10,971 bases of DNA from an uncultured Clostridia bacterium (GTDB lineage: Bacteria > Bacillota > Clostridia > Christensenellales > Pumilibacteraceae). Positions within the stretch are counted from its first letter, which is position 1, and every line of letters begins with the position of its first letter. The position numbers and the translations under genes are program-made. Shown piece by piece: positions 1 through 6,400 of the stretch. The stretch covers positions 1 through 10,971 of the forward strand of contig CANPYH010000041.1 of the NCBI GenBank assembly GCA_947588325.1, read 5' to 3'. Below the pieces are notes generated by a model. It did no database searches and was not told the DNA's origin. It worked only from the letters and a program-made list of their open reading frames with translations.

Positions 1-70
1 AGCGGACGAGCGATTTGTAATCGCGAAGTCGGCGGATTTGCGAACGCAAATACGCGTGCCTATCCGAGGA

Positions 71-116
71 GCCAAAACAAAAACCGCAGGCAAAGTCCTG
101 CGGTTTTTGTTTTGGC
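71..116. terminator. Long terminator-like inverted repeat
   Basis: A perfect 20-bp stem (71-90 with 97-116) around the 6-nt loop CAAAGT. It has a GC-rich core, an A-rich left flank and a T-rich right flank, so it could stop transcription in either direction. No gene is adjacent within the window. The same core (ACCGCAGG, loop, CCTGCGGT) recurs at 1138-1177. Confidence 0.6.
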
Positions 117-291
117 GGGGGGATAGGACTTGAATCTCTTTCGAAGGCGCTCGCTTTGTTCGCGGCGCAATAGCACCGCTCATGACCGACGAGAAATCGT
201 GGCTTCTGCTCGGTTACATACGCTATTGTATGCGCCCTCGCGAAGCCTTGATTTTCGCGCCCCTGAGCGGCACTCTCCGCCGCTCACTAAT

Positions 292-315
292 AAAACAGTC
301 CGGTGGACTGTTTTT
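292..315. terminator. Terminator-like hairpin in module end, copy 1
   Basis: AAAACAGTCC pairs with GGACTGTTTT across the 3-nt loop GGT, followed by a short T run. An identical hairpin is found at 604-627. It has the form of a bidirectional intrinsic terminator but has no gene to terminate nearby. Confidence 0.5.
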
Positions 316-392
316 AGCGAGCGGACGAGCGATTTGTAATCGCGAAGTCGGCGGATTTGCGAACGCAAATACGCGTGCCTATCCGAGGAGCC

Positions 393-429
393 AAAAAGAA
401 ATTCGTCCCAACGGGGCGAATTTCTTTTT
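393..429. terminator. Terminator-like hairpin, alternative core, in module copy 2
   Basis: A 17-bp stem (393-409 with 413-429, one G-T pair) around the loop AAC, with A5 on the left and T5 on the right. It occupies the same place in the module as the unrelated hairpin at 71-116. Outside it, CCTATCCGAG (379-388) and CTCGGATAGG (430-439) extend the symmetry. Confidence 0.55.
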
Positions 430-603
430 CTCGGATAGGACTTGAATCTCTTTCGAAGGCGCTCGCTTTGTTCGCGGCGCAATAGGCGCGGTGATACGGG
501 CGCACCGACGTTCACTCACGCTCGGTCATTTACGTTTTAGTAAACTCCCTCGCGGAGTTCCGTCTCCCACCCGTCTGACCGCACCTCTCCGCCGCTCACT
601 AAT

Positions 604-627
604 AAAACAGTCCGGTGGACTGTTTTT
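604..627. terminator. Terminator-like hairpin in module end, copy 2
   Basis: Identical to 292-315: a 10-bp stem AAAACAGTCC/GGACTGTTTT with loop GGT and a T run. It ends the second tandem module just before the palindromic element that starts near 632. Confidence 0.5.
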
Positions 628-631
628 AGCG

Positions 632-975
632 TATAGGATAGGTTTTAATTTGATATAACAATCATTACTTTTTGAGTAATCATTTCTTCTCGGGTAGCTA
701 ACAGGACAATCCCCTCAGTCTGCCTGACGGCAGACAGCCCCCCCTTACTAAGGGCGGCCACAGTTATTGCCCGCCTTTCGAGGAATATGTTACTTAACTT
801 GTATTATTACAAGATTGTTGGTTATGTGTCCGAAACTTGGGTAGCAGGTGGGCCGCCCTTAGTAAGGGGGGCTGGCGCGTAGCGCCTGAGGGGATTGTCT
901 TGCTTGTAGCCCGAATAATAAGGGCTTACAAGAAAAGCGAGGATATATCAAATATAATCATTTTAATAACGAACC
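632..975. mobile_element. MITE-like palindromic element, copy 1 (no transposase)
   Basis: Imperfect terminal inverted repeats face each other. The left arm has ACAATCCCCTCAG (706-718), the hairpin TCTGCC/GGCAGA (719-734), then a C-rich block ending GGGCGGCCAC (735-761). The right arm (848-898) is its mirror with a different hairpin, GGCGC/GCGCC (874-886). The outer flanks also mirror each other loosely: ATTTGATATA near 648 and its complement near 943-952. The interior carries the hairpin CTTGTA/TACAAG (798-813). A second full copy lies at 7912-8165, inverted. The boundaries are estimates; no target-site duplication could be fixed by eye. Confidence 0.6.
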
Positions 976-1085
976 AACTTCAGCGCGGCGGAGAGTGCCG
1001 CGCCTGCCTATGGTTGAGGGGATTGTCTTGCTTGCGACGAATTAGTTACATATTATCGCGTGAGCAATAAACCTCGTGTGGCCGC
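976..1085. repeat. Fragment of the palindromic element
   Basis: Contains a GCGG..AGAGTGCCGC block related to 266-283 and to the GTACTCTCCGCC stretch near 9915, then one right-hand terminus TTGAGGGGATTGTC (1014-1028), followed by TTAGTTA-containing sequence that resembles the right flanks at 8168-8185 and 10064-10081. The matching left terminus is missing, so this looks like a truncated copy. At 1086 it joins directly to the tRNA-Asn-like head repeat. Confidence 0.5.
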
Positions 1086-1137
1086 CCGAAGTCGGCGGAT
1101 TTGCCGATAGGCAAATACGCGTGCCTATCCGAGGAGC
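1086..1137. repeat. Head repeat with tRNA-Asn-like 3' end, copy 3
   Basis: Third copy of the head block (compare 26-73 and 345-392). Here the hairpin is ATTTGCC-GATA-GGCAAAT where the other copies have ATTTGC-GAAC-GCAAAT: loop and stem changed together and pairing is kept. It ends in CCTATCCGAGGAGCCA and runs straight into the terminator at 1138-1177. The tail (GGATAGGACTTGAATC) found after copies 1 and 2 is absent. Confidence 0.75.
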
Positions 1138-1177
1138 CAAACAAAAACCGCAGGCAAAGTCCTGCGGTTTTTGTTTG
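1138..1177 (-). terminator. Terminator of the Xre repressor gene (symmetrical)
   Basis: A 17-bp perfect stem (1138-1154 with 1161-1177) with loop CAAAGT. It starts 10 nt after the stop codon of the leftward repressor gene and has a run of T on the exit side of that strand, so it is well placed as its intrinsic terminator. The core is the same as at 71-116. Confidence 0.75.
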
Positions 1178-1187
1178 CAAACGACGT

Positions 1188-1388
1188 TTAATCCGTAACG
1201 CCCAAAAGATAATCGGTGGTTTCATCAAAGAATGCGGCAAGCAAAATGATTGCCGAAGCGGTCGGTTCGGTCTTGCCGAGTTCCCACTTTGCAATCGCCG
1301 ATTGGCTGACCCCGATCGCTTGCGCAAGTTGCATTTGGCTCAATCCTTTTGCCGCGCGTAATTCCTTCAATCGTTCTCTGAATTTCAT
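1188..1388 (-). CDS. Xre/Cro-CI family HTH transcriptional repressor, 66 aa
   Basis: A small single-domain DNA-binding protein. Residues 1-60 fit the HTH_3 (Cro/CI-type) fold: MKFRERLKELRAAKGLS, then the helix-turn-helix around residues 17-38 (LAQAIGVSQSAIAKWELG), then the usual third and fourth helices ending DYLLGVTD. There is no C-terminal ligand or protease domain, so it is Cro-sized. Two tandem palindromes lie just upstream (1410-1446) and overlap a strong promoter pointing the other way, so the likely role is to repress the rightward genes (1472-2429) and perhaps itself. The ATG at 1386-1388 has no visible ribosome site; TATAAT on this strand (1402-1397) ends only 8 nt before it, which suggests a near-leaderless mRNA. 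The family call is firm; the target is inferred. Confidence 0.9.
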   Translation of the reverse strand: MKFRERLKELRAAKGLSQMQLAQAIGVSQSAIAKWELGKTEPTASAIILLAAFFDETTDYLLGVTD

Positions 1389-1409
1389 ATATTCATATTA
1401 TATGATTTT

Positions 1410-1446
1410 CAAGTCTTAAAATACTTGACAAGTCTTATAAGACTTG
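1410..1446. promoter_or_regulatory. Two tandem operator palindromes for the Xre repressor
   Basis: CAAGTCTTATAAGACTTG (1429-1446) is a perfect 18-bp palindrome. CAAGTCTTAAAATACTTG (1410-1427) is an imperfect one with the same half-sites CAAGT/ACTTG. Centres are 19 bp apart, about two helical turns. The right-hand site fills the spacer of the rightward promoter (1425-1453); the left-hand site covers the expected -35 region of the repressor's own leftward promoter. Binding by the adjacent repressor is inferred from position. Confidence 0.8.
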
Positions 1447-1453
1447 ATAGAAT
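1425..1453 (+). promoter_or_regulatory. Sigma-A promoter for the small-ORF/zinc-ribbon operon
   Basis: TTGACA (1425-1430), 17-bp spacer, TAGAAT (1448-1453). The perfect palindrome 1429-1446 lies inside it, so repressor binding would exclude RNA polymerase. Transcription would start near 1460 and run into 1472-2429. Confidence 0.8.
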
Positions 1454-1471
1454 AAACAAGAAGATGTTGCT

Positions 1472-1656
1472 ATGGAAGAAAAACAATCGAAATATGGCAA
1501 CAAAGAAGAATGCAAATTTATAGTTTCCTTCCGCAGTAAAACGGCAATTATATTCAATCTAATGTCGATAGGGAATTTTTGCTGATTATCGGAATAGTGC
1601 GTCCATTTTTCGGTTATAACCCCACAGACATCGACGATTTCAAACGCACGGCATAA
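1472..1656 (+). pseudogene. Small membrane-protein gene, apparently frameshifted (~61 aa if repaired)
   Basis: From ATG 1472 a frame runs 37 codons (starting MEEKQSKYGNKEECKF) and stops at TGA 1583-1585 in the middle of a hydrophobic stretch. In the -1 frame the hydrophobic stretch continues (LLIIGIVRPFFGYNPTD) and ends at TAA 1654-1656, overlapping the AAGGAG ribosome site of the next gene. Adding one T to the T5 run at 1576-1580 would join the two frames into one ~61-residue protein with a single membrane span, in the same operon as the zinc-ribbon genes. The ribosome site is weak (AAGAAGA, 1459-1465). I do not recognise the family. It may instead be non-coding leader, a sequencing error or a working short ORF. 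Confidence 0.35.
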
Positions 1657-1666
1657 GGAGTATAGT

Positions 1667-2071
1667 ATGAAATATTGTGAGAAATGCGGCAACGAACTTT
1701 TTGATGAAGCGGTTATTTGTCCTAAATGCGGGTGTGCGGTAAGGTATGAAAAAACGCAAAGGACGGGAAAACCTTCCGCTCAGGTCAATGCCTCTGCTCC
1801 GATCAATGTCTGCGCTCTTGTTGGATTTATTCTTTCATTGTCGTCGATTTTATCCATTCTCAATGTATTCGGTCTTCTTGCGATTGCAGGCGTCATCAAT
1901 TCTGTAATCGGACTTGTGAATTGCACAAGGGAAAAACATCGAGGGAAGGTCTTTGCGATTGTGGGTATTATTGTCGGTGCGGTTTTTGGAGTTATCGGTC
2001 TTTATGCGTGGATTGGGTTCGTATCGGACGACAGGTCGTGGCTGGTCTTGTTGATACCGGGGTTGATATAA
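1667..2071 (+). CDS. Zinc-ribbon membrane protein, DUF4190-like, 134 aa
   Basis: The N-terminus carries a zinc ribbon with two CxxC knuckles (C4/C7 and C18/C21; CEKCG and CPKCG, plus C23), expected to bind one structural zinc on the cytoplasmic side. After a polar linker (24-47) come hydrophobic spans at about 48-84 and 94-119, with a short hydrophobic tail to 134. This layout, zinc ribbon followed by a paired-helix membrane domain, is common in Clostridia and resembles DUF4190 proteins; no biochemical role is established. The ribosome site AAGGAG (1655-1660) sits 6 nt before the ATG. A paralogue follows after 31 nt in the same direction, so the two are probably one operon from the promoter at 1425-1453. 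Confidence 0.88.
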   Translation: MKYCEKCGNELFDEAVICPKCGCAVRYEKTQRTGKPSAQVNASAPINVCALVGFILSLSSILSILNVFGLLAIAGVINSVIGLVNCTREKHRGKVFAIVGIIVGAVFGVIGLYAWIGFVSDDRSWLVLLIPGLI

Positions 2072-2102
2072 TAAAAAAGTAGGCGTCTTTTAGGAGAAAA
2101 TT

Positions 2103-2429
2103 ATGAAATATTGTACTAAATGTGGAGCAGAATTATATGATGAATCCATGATGTGTCCTAAATGCGGATGTCTCACGGCGGATTATAAGGCACGGTCGTC
2201 TAAAAGAGATGAAATGTCTTTGGCTATAAAGATTTTTATGATAATCGGCTGTGTCGTTTCCGGCCTCGGTTTCCTGATACCTCTTGCGTGGACGATACCG
2301 ATGACGGTAATAATTTATCGTCGTTTGGAAAATCGTGAGCCGATAGGACTTGGTTTCAAAATATGCACAGTATTATTTTGTAGCCAGATTGCGGGAATAT
2401 TGTTGCTTTGTATGGATACGGTTGCTTGA
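2103..2429 (+). CDS. Zinc-ribbon membrane protein, 108 aa, paralogue of the preceding gene
   Basis: The first 23 residues match the upstream gene closely (MKYCTKCGAELYDE...CPKCGC; C4/C7/C18/C21), so the zinc ribbons share an origin. The membrane part differs: hydrophobic spans at about 40-72 (with the motif PLAWTIPMTV) and 84-104. Membrane parts with this PLAWTIPM pattern are seen in small Clostridial zinc-ribbon proteins of unknown function. The ribosome site AGGAGA (2091-2096) precedes the ATG at 2103. It lies 31 nt downstream of its partner and is probably co-transcribed. The two may form a hetero-oligomer in the membrane, but that is a guess. Confidence 0.87.
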   Translation: MKYCTKCGAELYDESMMCPKCGCLTADYKARSSKRDEMSLAIKIFMIIGCVVSGLGFLIPLAWTIPMTVIIYRRLENREPIGLGFKICTVLFCSQIAGILLLCMDTVA

Positions 2430-2505
2430 ATGGACGCGCCGTGTTGAGCGCATGAGACGAAATGTCGGGCCGACAGGTCAGTTATTTAATGAAATAAAAA
2501 CAAGT

Positions 2506-2546
2506 GTCCTTGACCGGAATGTGTAATATTTCAGTCAAGGACTTTT
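2506..2546. terminator. Terminator between converging genes
   Basis: GTCCTTGAC (2506-2514) pairs with GTCAAGGAC (2534-2542), a 9-bp stem with a 19-nt loop, followed by TTTT on the + strand and, on the other strand, by ACTTGTTTTT. It lies between the zinc-ribbon gene (+) and the toxin gene (-) and could serve both. The long loop makes it a moderate call. Confidence 0.55.
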
Positions 2547-2567
2547 CATGTTTTATATAGGTTTTAT

Positions 2568-2987
2568 TTATTCGGTTTGTAGCTTTTCAAGGAAGGCCTT
2601 CGGGGAAAGGACCGATACGGGTGATTTGGTAAAATCGTCGGCGTTTCGCGTAACGATACAATCGACCTCGGAGCGGAGTGCCGTCTCGACCATAACGGCG
2701 TCCTCGAAATCGGCGACGGGTGACGGTATGGCTTTTCGGCAGTCAATGCCCGCAGTATCCAACACGTCGAAAAGGGTGAATAGCTTGTTAAGCGTATCGC
2801 GCGACGTCTTGTCGCTGTGCGTGTAGCGGTGCATGAGATAGTAAATATCCGTCACCGCGCTTGCGGGAATGTAGCCGAGAAAGGAGTTGTTAGCTGCGGC
2901 GAGAAAAATATCCTGCGCGTCCTTTGCAAAATTTTCGCGCGACTGCAGGGCGTCGATAATGACGCAGGTGTCGATCAGCGCTCTCAT
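2568..2987 (-). CDS. PIN-domain toxin (PIN_3 type, VapC-like ribonuclease), 139 aa
   Basis: Probable toxin of a type II toxin-antitoxin pair. The whole length fits a PIN domain of the PIN_3 group, metal-dependent ribonucleases. Visible acidic positions: D6 in RALIDTCVIID, D47 in the VTDIYYLM segment, D93/D96 in the DFEDAVMVETA motif, and D109 with D117/D118 in DCIVTRNADDF. The C-terminus (SPVSVLSPKAFLEKL) matches the usual family ending. Its ATG overlaps the antitoxin stop by 4 nt (ATGA, 2987-2984), the arrangement expected for translational coupling. In free form it would cleave RNA and arrest growth; the cellular target cannot be told from sequence. D47 replaces the glutamate common in classical VapC, which seems normal for this subgroup. 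Confidence 0.9.
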   Translation of the reverse strand: MRALIDTCVIIDALQSRENFAKDAQDIFLAAANNSFLGYIPASAVTDIYYLMHRYTHSDKTSRDTLNKLFTLFDVLDTAGIDCRKAIPSPVADFEDAVMVETALRSEVDCIVTRNADDFTKSPVSVLSPKAFLEKLQTE

Positions 2988-3199
2988 TTTTTCTTTAACC
3001 TCTCAGTCCGCGCCTCTACCAAAGCGGCGTCCGCAGGCAAAACGCCGAACAGCGACTTTGCCACGTCGATTCGGTCCTGGAAAGGATTGGTGAGCTTGGA
3101 AATTACCTTCCCGTTCCGCGTGATGAAAATATCCTCTGTCGCGGAGAGAAGCAGATACTTGCTCAGATTTTCTTTTAATTCGGTAGCTGTAATAGACAT
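2984..3199 (-). CDS. Phd/YefM-family antitoxin, 71 aa
   Basis: Antitoxin of the adjacent PIN toxin. The N-terminal half (SITATELKENLSKYL...EDIFITRNGKVISKL) is the Phd/YefM DNA-binding fold; the C-terminal part (about 44-71, AKSLFGVLPADAAL...) would wrap and block the toxin. I chose the ATG at 3199-3197 because a strong ribosome site GGAGGT (3211-3206) lies 6 nt upstream. A longer frame opening at 3268 would put 23 non-homologous residues, encoded by the promoter and operators, on the front. First gene of a two-gene operon, with ATGA overlap to the toxin. Likely represses its own promoter through the palindromes at 3217-3269. Confidence 0.92.
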   Translation of the reverse strand: MSITATELKENLSKYLLLSATEDIFITRNGKVISKLTNPFQDRIDVAKSLFGVLPADAALVEARTERLKKK

Positions 3200-3216
3200 A
3201 GCCTTACCTCCACAAT

Positions 3217-3269
3217 TAGTACTATTATTATACGCATATCGTACGATTTTGTCAATATAATTGTACAAT
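3217..3269. promoter_or_regulatory. Triple GTAC-palindrome operator of the toxin-antitoxin operon
   Basis: Three perfect palindromes: TAGTACTA (3217-3224), ATCGTACGAT (3238-3247) and ATTGTACAAT (3260-3269). Their centres, 3220.5, 3242.5 and 3264.5, are spaced exactly 22 bp. They sit at the transcription start, in the promoter spacer and just upstream of the -35 box. Antitoxin or toxin-antitoxin complexes commonly bind such sites; binding here is inferred. Confidence 0.75.
3227..3255 (-). promoter_or_regulatory. Consensus sigma-A promoter of the toxin-antitoxin operon
   Basis: On the minus strand TTGACA (3255-3250), a 17-bp spacer and TATAAT (3232-3227): both hexamers are perfect consensus. 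The start would be near 3220, about 20 nt before the antitoxin start codon. The middle palindrome lies within the spacer, so repression would be tight. Confidence 0.85.
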
Positions 3270-3402
3270 ATTTTATGAAAATTCGCGGGAACTTTTTATT
3301 CAGATAGCGCATATCTTTCCAAAAATGAAATGTCAACCATTCCATAAATGAAATTAATAAATTTTTCCCCGTGGGAAAGTTGTATTATTTGCCCGAATTG
3401 TA

Positions 3403-3431
3403 TTGCCCAAAGGGGCGAAATGATATATAAT
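3403..3431 (+). promoter_or_regulatory. Promoter of the surface protease gene
   Basis: TTGCCC (3403-3408), 17-bp spacer, TATAAT (3426-3431). A second TATAAT at 3436-3441 arises from a tandem 10-bp direct repeat (ATGATATATA twice, 3420-3439). Starts would fall near 3438 or 3448, both compatible with translation from 3467. Confidence 0.6.
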
Positions 3432-3466
3432 GATATATAATTAAAATGCGGAGAGGCGCGGCGAGA

Positions 3467-6400
3467 ATGGCAAGGTCGGATAACAAAACAATAATGACGG
3501 CGGGCAGGTGGAAACTGCTTGTTGTCATTTTGTTCTTTGCTGTGCTTGTCGCTGTTGCCGTGGCGGTGCTTTGCTTGGGCAGCGCAGATTTTGCCCGAGC
3601 GGACGAGATTGCCCCCGACCAAACGACGGACGAAGTAATAAGCCATGAACCGCCGAGTGATCTTGCCGACTTGCAAAAGGCGGGGGACGGACAGCTGGAC
3701 TATTGGGCGACCCTGCCCACCTTCGACTCGAGAAAGTACAACATAGTGACCTCGACCAAAAATCAGGGGAACAGAAACATTTGCTGGGCATATGCTACGG
3801 TGGGGGCGGTGGAATCCAACATATTGCGCAAGGGCATAGACGCCGCCGCGACCAAAGACAATCTCGATCTTGACGAAAGGTTGCTTGCATACGCACGGTT
3901 TAACCGCGACGGGTTGCACGATCCGTTATACCTCACCGCGCAGGACGCAGGTATGGCGGGGATATGGGATTCGGGCGACAACGGCTCAAACGCCTACGAC
4001 ACCATGACCGAAGGGTTCGCTCTGGTTCGGCAAAACGATTCGCTGAATTTAAGCGATTTAGACGCGATGAACGGCGAGCTTATGCAGTCAAGATACGCCG
4101 TCAAGAACTACCATAAAATCTCCGCAAACACGAACGATATTAAGCGTGCCATATTGGAGTACGGCTCGGTGTCCTTCAGCTACGTCGCGCCGCAATATCA
4201 GTCAAAGTACTATTCGGGCAAGTCGAACACCAATCACGAGTCATTAATTGTCGGCTGGGACGACACGGTAGAGCGGAGCGGTTTTTCCCCGAGCATGCCG
4301 ACAAGCAACGGCGCCTGGATAGTCAAGAACAGCTGGGGACCTTACGGAAATAACAACGTCAATGGCGTTTCTTGCTTTTATATGTCCTACGAACAGCCCA
4401 TCGCCGCGATCTACGTGGTAGATGTGGCCATGCGCGAGGACTACCAAAACATATACCACTACGACGGACAGATCTCGTACACAAGAGCGGGCGCAGAGGT
4501 GGAGAAGCAAGCGGCTATATATGAGGCTAAACTCTCGACGTCAACGGAGCAGGAACAGCTCACCGCCGTAACAATGTTTACCGATTTAAGCGGGATAGAC
4601 GTCACGGTTGAGGTACATAAAGGACTTAACGCAAACCCGGGCGACGTCAACGACGAGGTTAATAACCCCGAGCAAGGTCCCGCCGTGGAGAGTAAGACCG
4701 CACACATAGATGTCGCGGGCTACCATACAATTGATCTGGATAACCCCGTTAAGCTGGAGCAGGGCGAGTTCTTTTCCATAGTCATAAGCAGCGAGCAGGC
4801 GAATAAACGTCCCGTAGCCACTTGCACGAGCGACAGATCCTCTGTCAACGATATGACTTATTACTATATCGACGGCAAGTGGGAGAGCTACAAAGAGAGC
4901 GAGAACTACGCCGACACATCGAGTTATAGCTATGTCGCCAAGATCAGAGCGATAACCAACACCGTCAAAAGACGCGCGGATTTGGGTAAGGACTTAAAGT
5001 ACGCCCGAATCGAGATCGAGGACAGGCTTGTTTTCTACGAGAAAGGGGAGAAATTGACCCCGCCCGTCGAGGTGTATTTCGGCGAGGAACTGCTCACGCA
5101 AGGCGAGGACTACAATATCGGGTTCTCGGGCAACGACGTTGTCGGTACCGCGACGGTGAAGATTACGGGCGCGGGCGCATATCGCGGGGAAAGAACGACT
5201 TGTTTCGAGGTCGCAAAAGCTAAATATGTACCCGGGCGAATAAGCGGAACATTGCGGGTCTATGACGACATAGTCAATCTGCACGATATCGAGATTCCGA
5301 GCGGGTGGAGATGGATAGACAGCGAACAGCCGCTTAAAATGGGCAAGTCGCAATATCCGTATACGCTCATATACGAGGGCGCGGACGCGGGCAATTACCA
5401 AAATCCGTACTCGGGCTTTTATGTGGAAAAAATCGAGGGTCCACGTCCCGCCGCCACGGATATATCGCTTGCCAACATGGAAATTTTGGGTAAGTACGTC
5501 TACACCGGCGAGAGTATTCAGCCGAGGGTCAAGGTGACTTATGCGGGCAAGGAACTCGGTGCCGACGACTACGAACTGACGGTTAAAAATAACACCAACG
5601 CAGGACTTGCGACGGTGACTGTCAGTGGAATCGGGAAGTACACCAACGAGATAAGTCAGGATTTCGAGATCGGTAAGGCGAGGTGGCCGAGCGGAAAGCC
5701 CAAGAGTACCTTGACGGCGGGCAAGGACGTTAAGAACATAAGCGAAATTGTCCTCGAGCCCGATTGGGAGTGGCAAAAAACTTTCGACTTCACGGGTGAC
5801 AGCGCCGAGGCGGTTGCCGTCTATAAGGGCGCAGATTGGAAGAACTACGCCAACTTAAAAGTGCCTGTCACTATCACCCGCGAGCGCGAAGTGGCGCAAA
5901 AGGATATTGCGTCGGTGACGTTGAGCCTTGACCGTAATTCCTTCGTCTATGACGGGGAGGCAAAACTGCCCAAGGTTATAGCGCAGGACGGCGGGGTCGA
6001 GCTTAAACTCGATACAGACTACGAAGTCGAGTACGGCGAGAACGTAAATGCGGGCACGGGTAGCGTAACCGTTTGGGGGATAAATAACTACTCGGGCTTT
6101 GCCGCACTCGAGTTTACCATAGACAGAGCGGAGCGGAATAAATTCAAGGTCACGCAAGAGGGGTGGACTTACGGAGCGGAGACAATACCTGCGCCGAGTG
6201 TGGAAGGGAAGAACGAGGATGCGGAAGTAAGTTATACATACTCGGACAGCGAGGAGGGAGAGTTTACTCCTACCAAACCCACCAATGCGGGGACATATTG
6301 GATCAAAGCGGTAATAGCGCAGTCGAAGAATTACAAAGCGGCAACGGCTACGGCGGAATTTACCATATCCAAAGCCGCGCAACCCAAGACTATACCGAAT

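Larger units (their letters stand above)
1..319. repeat. Hairpin-rich module, copy 1 (tRNA-Asn-like arms plus terminator)
   Basis: First of two tandem copies of a ~315-bp module; its left end may lie outside the window. Order of parts: a conserved head (1-77) with two small hairpins (GCGATT/AATCGC at 10-24 and ATTTGC/GCAAAT at 36-51) that ends in CCTATCCGAGGAGCCA; a terminator-like hairpin (71-116); a conserved 53-nt tail (121-173); a divergent 99-nt interior (174-272); and a conserved 47-nt end (273-319) holding a second terminator-like hairpin. Head, tail and end recur without change at 320-396, 433-485 and 585-631. Open reading frames here only translate the repeat and differ between copies, so I call no gene. 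Confidence 0.85.
320..631. repeat. Hairpin-rich module, copy 2
   Basis: Tandem partner of the module at 1-319. The head (320-396), tail (433-485) and end (585-631) are identical to copy 1 by eye. The terminator hairpin between head and tail is replaced by an unrelated one (393-429). The 99-nt interior (486-584) has exactly the length of copy 1's interior but mostly different bases. In both copies one hairpin sits at the same place: CATAC/GTATG at 217-232 and TTTAC/GTAAA at 529-544, with paired changes. No coding potential is credible. Confidence 0.85.

Noticed and set aside
58..73. A tRNA-Asn gene
   Set aside because: Only the 3' end is present. No matching 5' acceptor strand, D-arm or GTT anticodon arm is found upstream, so it is not a functional tRNA.
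632..975. Insertion sequence with transposase
   Set aside because: The element is too short and has no transposase frame. It can only be non-autonomous.
1..1140. CRISPR array
   Set aside because: The repeats are long, unevenly spaced and internally structured. There are no 25-40 bp direct repeats with equal spacers and no cas genes.
1..1187. Several open reading frames of 60-111 codons on both strands
   Set aside because: They translate the repeats and hairpins, differ between copies, mostly lack ribosome sites and overlap each other on both strands. They are by-products of GC-rich repeats.
3200..3268. Extended antitoxin N-terminus starting at 3268
   Set aside because: The extra 23 codons coincide with promoter and operators, while GGAGGT is correctly placed for the ATG at 3199.
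3446..3466. Upstream ATG 3446 as the protease start
   Set aside because: No ribosome site precedes it, it may lie at or before the transcript start, and GGAGAGG is correctly placed for ATG 3467.
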